Source: Phycisphaerae bacterium (GTDB lineage Bacteria > Planctomycetota > Phycisphaerae > Phycisphaerales > SM1A02). From it: 6,945 bases of DNA. The position numbers and the translations under genes are program-made. The notes under the pieces are model-generated. The model did no database searches and was not told where the DNA came from. It saw nothing but the letters and a program-made list of their open reading frames with translations. The stretch covers positions 1-6,945 of the forward strand of contig JABJDN010000030.1 in NCBI GenBank assembly GCA_018665385.1, written 5' to 3'. This document shows positions 6,188 through 6,945 of this stretch, piece after piece (the stretch's first letter is position 1; each line of letters begins with the position of its first letter).

Positions 6188-6200
6188 TGGAATAATTGTA

Positions 6201-6656
6201 CTATGCAGTTGGGTCGATTATGCCTGAAGGTGCGGTTTCACCTGCTGCTGCTGCTGCGCCGCCGTCTTGCATTTGAGCTGTAACAAGTTGTGCTATTTGC
6301 ACAAATCTGCTTTGCAACTCACTTATCAACTGGGTGATTTCGGTTGATTCTTCTTCTGTAACATTGCCCTCAGTTTTTACTTTGAGCATTTCAAGAAGAT
6401 CGATTGCGAATTTTGAACCTTCTAAATCAACCATAACTCCATTACCGGATGGATCTTGGTGCATTCCAAGCCCCATAAGTGCTTGTGATGCAAGGATCCC
6501 TAGCAAGCCTCTGAAATCAGGCTCGGGCATTTTTCTTTGTTCTGCATTATCTTCAACTTTCTGTTCCGCCTCAGAAAGTCGTTCTTTTGCTGCCTGGGCC
6601 TCAGCTTTCCAATCGCTATCAACTTGAATTTCAGGTGTATTTTGTTCTTGAGTCAT
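6201..6656 (-). CDS. DUF1844-family protein
   Basis: A 151-residue soluble protein of the DUF1844 family, whose function is unknown. The conserved core runs from about residue 45 to 120: PDFRGLLGILASQALMGLG (46-64), GVMVDLEGSKFAIDLLEMLK (73-92) and KTEGNVTEEES (94-104), followed by a helical stretch ending near residue 130. The N-terminal part is Lys/Glu/Ala-rich with DSDWKAEAQAAKERL (13-27), probably helical. The C-terminal tail DGGAAAAAGETAPSG is low complexity, with its alanines encoded by a run of five CTG triplets (6242-6256, + strand). I chose the ATG at 6656 because GGAG lies 11 bases upstream; the GTG at 6704 would precede the predicted transcript start. It converges with the membrane protein gene and diverges from the lipoprotein gene. 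Confidence 0.85.
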   Translation of the reverse strand: MTQEQNTPEIQVDSDWKAEAQAAKERLSEAEQKVEDNAEQRKMPEPDFRGLLGILASQALMGLGMHQDPSGNGVMVDLEGSKFAIDLLEMLKVKTEGNVTEEESTEITQLISELQSRFVQIAQLVTAQMQDGGAAAAAGETAPSGIIDPTA

Positions 6657-6704
6657 TCTTTGCTTTGCTCCAAAAAAGTGGGGTGAGAAATCTCGTAATC
6701 GCAC

Positions 6705-6710
6705 AGTATA
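6705..6710 (-). promoter_or_regulatory. Possible -10 box of the DUF1844 gene
   Basis: TATACT (5 of 6) lies on the minus strand at 6710-6705, predicting a start near 6698 and a leader of about 42 nt that contains the GGAG at 6671-6668. No -35 with good spacing was found; the -35 zone would overlap the -10 of the divergent gene. Confidence 0.35.
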
Positions 6711-6725
6711 CGTGACTTTCTATCG

Positions 6726-6731
6726 TACAAT
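6726..6731 (+). promoter_or_regulatory. Possible -10 box of the lipoprotein gene
   Basis: TACAAT (5 of 6) lies 11 bases before the ATG at 6743, predicting a transcript start near 6738 and a leader of only about five bases. The -35 region is not recognisable. Confidence 0.35.
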
Positions 6732-6742
6732 GCGTAGTACTT

Positions 6743-6945
6743 ATGCGATGGACTGCAAGTCTTATTATTTTCTGTACTGCTGGATGCTCTGGCCCACTCT
6801 CTGTAATCACAAAGCAAGTGAATACTATAGATACCGCCGATTTTTCAATTGAGTCACCTTCTACTGAACAAGTAGAAATAGATTTCCCTGTTGATTCTAT
6901 TGAACAAGTAGTTGAAGATATTGATGAAACCGCAATTATGGTTGA
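6743..6945 (+). CDS. Probable lipoprotein, 3' end beyond the window
   Basis: An open frame runs from ATG 6743 to the window end without a stop (67 codons seen). The N-terminus MRWTASLIIFCTAGCSGP looks like a short lipoprotein signal peptide: one Arg, a hydrophobic stretch (residues 4-13) and a TAGC lipobox with Cys15 as the lipidated residue. Thr at the -3 position is less usual than Leu. The following part is acidic and Ser/Thr-rich, with STEQVEIDF and IEQVVEDIDE resembling each other, and looks like a flexible exported linker. No family is recognised. It is divergent from the DUF1844 gene, with 86 bp between the two start codons and no visible Shine-Dalgarno. Confidence 0.6.
   Translation, partial: MRWTASLIIFCTAGCSGPLSVITKQVNTIDTADFSIESPSTEQVEIDFPVDSIEQVVEDIDETAIMV

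Larger units (their letters stand above)
5979..6200. other. Repeat-rich convergent intergenic region without a gene
   Basis: This 222-bp gap separates two genes that converge. It contains no credible reading frame. It holds the hairpin at 5997-6041, the two 38-bp repeat copies at 6020-6057 and 6150-6187, and the hairpin at 6098-6127. The repeats sit symmetrically: the first hairpin begins 18 bases after the membrane protein stop, and the second copy ends 13 bases before the stop of the opposite gene. Confidence 0.85.

Noticed and set aside
5979..6200. Miniature transposable element
   Set aside because: No terminal inverted repeats bounding the whole segment and no clear target-site duplication; the structure is better described as nested short dyads.
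6242..6256. Five CTG triplets as a contingency microsatellite
   Set aside because: It encodes an alanine run in the low-complexity tail of the DUF1844 protein; length changes would keep the frame, so little regulatory meaning.
6657..6704. GTG at 6704 as the start of the DUF1844 protein
   Set aside because: No Shine-Dalgarno there, it abuts the predicted -10 box, and the added 16 residues do not resemble the family; ATG 6656 with GGAG upstream is better.

Overview
The window is a piece of bacterial chromosome with moderate to low GC by eye. It holds seven protein-coding genes, the last one cut by the window end. The mix suggests a member of the Planctomycetota or a nearby PVC lineage: a DUF1844 protein with an acidic, Lys/Glu/Ala-rich N-terminus, a small stand-alone FHA protein, a HemW with the CFHKCHYCDF radical-SAM signature, and a PurA of the EGANA/SSNC type. 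This is inferred from remembered family resemblance only; there is no rRNA or other marker here. Shine-Dalgarno sequences are absent or weak at most starts, which fits such a lineage.

Layout. Bases 17-66 are a strong factor-independent terminator for a gene lying before the window. An extended -10 promoter follows, then uppS (+), the cis-prenyltransferase that makes the lipid carrier for cell-wall and surface glycans. Its 3' end overlaps by 8 bp the 3' end of the convergent purA (-), the first committed step from IMP to AMP. purA has a perfect TATAAT placed so that transcription should begin on the A of its ATG, with an 8-bp C run upstream. A small FHA-domain gene (-) lies upstream of purA on the same strand and is divergent from hemW.

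hemW (+), an FkbM-family methyltransferase (+) and a multi-pass GT-C-like membrane protein (+) are packed tightly (2-bp gap, then 11-bp overlap) and look like one transcript. The last two suggest glycan or lipid-linked sugar chemistry at the membrane, which could draw on the polyprenyl carrier made by UppS; this link is inference.

The 222-bp gap 5979-6200 between the membrane protein gene and the convergent DUF1844 gene is the most unusual part. It holds a 21-bp hairpin, two 38-bp copies (35/38 identical, exactly 130 bp apart) built from three 12-bp units each, four exact copies of the near-palindrome ACCTCAGAGGT, and a further hairpin made of degenerate units between them. One copy lies just after each of the two converging genes.

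The window ends with a divergent, truncated gene for a probable lipoprotein (6743 onward). No tRNA, rRNA, CRISPR array, transposase or integrase was seen. I do not see a clear new defence or mobile system; the repeat-rich gap and the leaderless purA promoter are the best candidates for follow-up.
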